Under the pieces are notes generated by a model that had not been told where the DNA came from, did not search any database, and was given only the letters and a program-made list of their open reading frames with translations. From Phoronis australis (lineage: Eukaryota; Phoronida; Phoronidae), in assembly GCA_002633005.1 (NCBI GenBank), contig NMRA01000855.1, positions 1 through 64,000 of the forward strand: a DNA stretch of 64,000 nucleotides, read 5' to 3'. Shown one piece after another: positions 61,050 to 64,000 of this stretch (the first letter of the stretch is position 1; every line of letters starts with the position of its first letter). A program made the position numbers and the translations under genes.

Positions 61050-61490
61050 GAACATTTTAACTCAGTAAAAGTATGCATATTTTGAAAATTAAAAGCCTGT
61101 AGACTTTGATTTTTGTCTTTATAGCAATCTGCCATTAATTGTGTCATGTGACCATGTGTTTCAGTAAAATTAACCGAAAAAGAAACTTTAGGTAAGGAAA
61201 ACAACGGTGTTAAGAACATGGGAAAATTCTGTTTGATATAAATGTTCAAAATAAAATCACAAAAACGCTGGTTCCGTTTTAAATTATTACTTTTTTAGTT
61301 TGAAGAAAATTTCGATTTTTTCACATAACATATTAGTCTTATTTTTATAGCCTCTCGTGCAAAAGTGGAATATTTTAAAAACAATTCGTAATAGCGTTTG
61401 GAGAATAGTGCATAAAGCATAGTATGTGAGAAATTTAATGTGAATTTGATCATTCGTTTCCCAGATATGATTTCCATAACCTTAAGTAAC
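61050..61490 (+). repeat. Dispersed repeat family R2, longest copy
   Basis: Blocks in order: gcatattttgaaaattaaaagcctgtag; cattaattgtgtcatgtgacca; tttgatataaatgttcaaaa; tggaatattttaaaaacaat; tttggagaatagtgcataaa. They recur at 7620, 25190, 53640 and 62330, and reversed at 42240. Confidence 0.65.
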
Positions 61491-62329
61491 TTGCCAACAT
61501 AAAATTCCAGTTTTCTACCAGCATGCTAAACAAGCGAACAATTGACGGAGCTCAGTCTTGTCTAGGTAACTGTTCTAAAACTTTCACAGCAACTGACTAA
61601 CATGGGACCCTTTCGACAGGCACAGGTCCCCAATTTCTGGCAGGAGTGATCCAGTGAAGACTGGAAATACAATAAATAGCTGCAGACCAAATATAGTTGT
61701 TGAGAGCACCCCTACTGGAGTACAGACAGCAGATTAATCTCATTAGTTACTATGTACTACCACATGGCGAGGTAATCAAATCCAAATTCCCAGAATATTT
61801 CTGTCACTGCCAACACACGTTTTTACTACGCCATGGCCTCAGGCACGCCTAGTAAACAGACTTCAAGTTCACCAGAATCCACGGACTGGTATGGAATTTC
61901 CTGCATGTAAAAATCTCATAAAGTTTCTTCAATCAACAACACAATGCAGTGGAAGAGGAAAATATAAATTTTACTATTTTTATAAAAATTTCAACAAAAG
62001 TAAATATTAGGAAGAAACTTTCCTTCCACTGGAGTTTATACACACATGATGATAATCTTAAGTTTTAACAGTGCAGTGAGCTTCTGAACAATGGCAAGAC
62101 TAAAAGTGACTACAGCTAAAGGCCAATATCTCACATACCTAAAACTATAGCATTTTAACCTTTAGTGACAGAAATTCACTAAACATGCTATAAAATCCAC
62201 CTTTTGGTCCAAGAAACATATTATAACTTAGACTATTTAATTGGCCGCAATCTGTTCCTTACACACAGATGAGAAGGGGTTTCTGGACTTGCCAAGACCT
62301 GCCAGTTCCTCATTTTTCTCGAACTACCT

Positions 62330-62580
62330 TCAAGGTGAAATCTCAAAAACGCTGATACAATCTTATAAAATATCATTTCATTTTCATTTTATGCAACATA
62401 AGATTTTTCATTAAAACCATCAAAGACCTATTTTGATGGTCCCTCATACAAAACTGGAACATTTTAAAAACAATTTCTATCACGTTTTGGAGAACAAGCA
62501 TACAGCATAAAATCTGAAAGTTTCATGTGAATGCAATCAGCCATCTCTGAGATTCTGAGACACAATGTATTGAAGTTACG
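62330..62580 (+). repeat. Dispersed repeat family R2, 3' part
   Basis: ctcaaaaacgctgatac ... actggaacattttaaaaacaattt ... tttggagaacaagcatacagcataaaatctgaaagtttcatgtgaat. Confidence 0.65.
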
Positions 62581-62644
62581 AAGTTCGCCAAATTTGTTTG
62601 TCAACTAATTTATACTTGGTGAAGATTGTCCATGAGGTTTCGTG

Positions 62645-62725
62645 TATTTTGAGAACCATTTTTTTCCAGTGAATATAATGGGCATCAAGTTTTTTCTCAA
62701 ATCCAGGACACCGGTAAATGACTGT
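62645..62725. repeat. Foldback repeat R4, third copy
   Basis: ttttgagaaccatttttttccag ... gggcatcaagttttttctcaaa. Confidence 0.5.
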
Positions 62726-62969
62726 TATCACATTACGCGTAGTAATTAGCTTCTCATTGAATCAAAACAACAAGACCGGCAACATAGAAATTGTGGCTAC
62801 CAACATTCAGATGTAGTATCTGCATCAGCCTACATCACATCCACTGTTTGTAAATATGAGGGTATTAATCTCTTCAACTATCTTTTATTTTTGTTTATTT
62901 GTAGACATTTATTGTTGTTATTTATTATAGTGATGTAAGGATGCTAGCGAATAACAAGTACGTAACATC

Positions 62970-63140
62970 AAATACAGAATATTCACCATACAGCCCAGTC
63001 TCAGTGGGCTTACTCAGTCACCTTATAACAAAACCATACCCATAACATAATATAATGCACACACTCAAGGTAAATCTGACAACTATAGATTAGTTTACAA
63101 ACAAATAATTACTTCTAAACTGCAAAGCATCTTGCATGAA
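62970..63140 (-). repeat. Repeat R5, inverted partner of 41160-41345
   Basis: cagtgggcttactcagtcac...ccataacataatataatgca is the complement of the copy in gene B intron 1. Confidence 0.7.
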
Positions 63141-63895
63141 CTTTTAATACACCTGGATTGCTCATTTTAAAATTAATTTTCCAGAAAAACAAGCGGAAAA
63201 TAGCCCAAACACAATGTTGAAAACATTTTGACAACACCAGACATTTTGGCTTGAGTCCATGCTGACAATCATGAACATGTTGTTGGCCGGCATGAGAAAC
63301 AAGTTCCCGCCAAATGAAATAGGATTGCCCATCTCAGCAGGTGATTTGCGAACTCATAATTGATCCTGTCTGCTTAAACTGGCGCTTAAAACTGGCGATA
63401 AACAGTTGGGTAAGTTCTTGTTATGGGATTTACAGAGGCATCCAGACACTTTCACAAATGTCAAGATGAGTTTACAAACATTAAGTAATGTTTGCAAATG
63501 CCTACAAACCGTTGACCTCTGATTACACTTGTAAAAAATTCAGGCTTGGTGCAGGGGGAAGTTTAACAGATTCATGAAATAATCCACAAAACTGAACTTA
63601 GGGATAATAACTGTTCGGTGGGTTGCATTTTGCACTGGTGTTTTGCATTAAAGCAGACACGTTGCAAAAAATAAAAGCACACCATGTGAATGACCCTGTG
63701 GGAAATTGCTCAGTCTATCAAAATATTTACATGCACTGACGTCTGACCTCTTGTGGTGACCAGCGTAAAAGTTGTAATTGGTTCTACAAAGGGCTCTAAC
63801 CCAAGGGCTCTTGGAGAAGGAGATCCAGTTCAAACTAGTTTCAGCCGGATTGGCACCAGCAAGCAACTGGATTGCACCAGTGATGCAATTCCACA
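63141..63895. other. No supported feature
   Basis: AT-rich, leading to the TATA candidate at 63898. The minus-strand open frame at 63648-63896 has no recognisable domain. Confidence 0.45.
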
Positions 63896-63897
63896 TC

Positions 63898-64000
63898 TAT
63901 AAATATGAGGCTTGATACAGAAAAGAGCATTATTTCCACAGGAGCTCATCAAGGAAAGACAAACTCAACACTTTGACAGTGATCAAAGAGACTGCACTAG
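63898..64000 (+). promoter_or_regulatory. Candidate TATA promoter at the window edge
   Basis: TATAAATA at 63898-63905 is preceded by a pair of TGCA motifs (attgcaccagtgatgcaat). About 100 bp of A/C-rich sequence with leader-like composition follows before the window ends. It may start a further + strand gene; no coding sequence is visible. Confidence 0.25.

Overview
The window reads as a stretch of an AT-rich animal nuclear genome, probably from a marine invertebrate. The evidence is GT-AG introns of 0.9 to 5.2 kb, very long gene-poor tracts, many decayed DNA transposons and foldback elements, one LINE relic, and assembly gaps (96 N at 27844-27939; single N at 3817, 23121 and 56256). The general style suggests an ambulacrarian deuterostome such as an acorn worm, but this is a weak inference: no housekeeping gene is present to place it.

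Only two protein-coding genes can be supported. Both are on the + strand and they are paralogues. Gene A has coding exons at 7281-7410 and 8310-8809 (209 aa). Gene B has coding exons at 40702-40813, 46048-46218 and 49671-50104 (238 aa). Each encodes a signal peptide, an acidic spacer with one or more amphipathic Leu-rich helices, and then a last exon with repeated N-(F/W)-G-x-x motifs set off by Arg or Lys-Arg. Both share a KR-N(F/W)Gx(F/Y)G-R block followed by a C-terminal amphipathic helix. All introns are phase 1. The layout is that of a secreted neuropeptide or peptide-hormone precursor; predicted products include amidated pentapeptides of the NWGKY and NFGTF type. I do not recognise the family. 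TATA-type promoter candidates lie at about 31724, 34583 and 63898; the last, at the window edge, could belong to another gene.

The rest is mostly mobile DNA. 1-241, 5307-6697 and 44453-45833 are copies of one TA-flanked family with CCGTATTCGCC... termini. 9958-15331 is a larger relative holding two nested insertions: a TTAA-flanked piggyBac-like element (10820-11922) and a repeat element of about 2 kb (12541-14549). The latter contains a 451-bp tandem array with a CTCF-like CCACTAGG(G/T/A)GGC motif about every 150 bp. A second, diverged copy lies at 23199-24905. 46802-48489 is a TTAA-flanked element with a frameshifted THAP-like zinc finger (Kolobok-type), sitting in intron 2 of gene B. 35392-37515 is another TA-flanked element. 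Smaller items include a TTAA MITE (1877-2374), hAT-like MITEs, a tRNA-like foldback (44289-44447), a LINE 3' relic (26895-27284), several dispersed repeat families, and tandem duplications at 3425, 16 kb, 17-19.7 kb, 22.7-23.1 kb and 55.2-57.2 kb.

Long stretches (242-1872, 4051-5306, 21181-22740, 25561-26670, 29220-30760, 37518-40694, 52160-53640, 58190-61040) show no gene I can support. If the two precursors are expressed, their peptides would be secreted and proteolytically released; nothing here shows their receptor.
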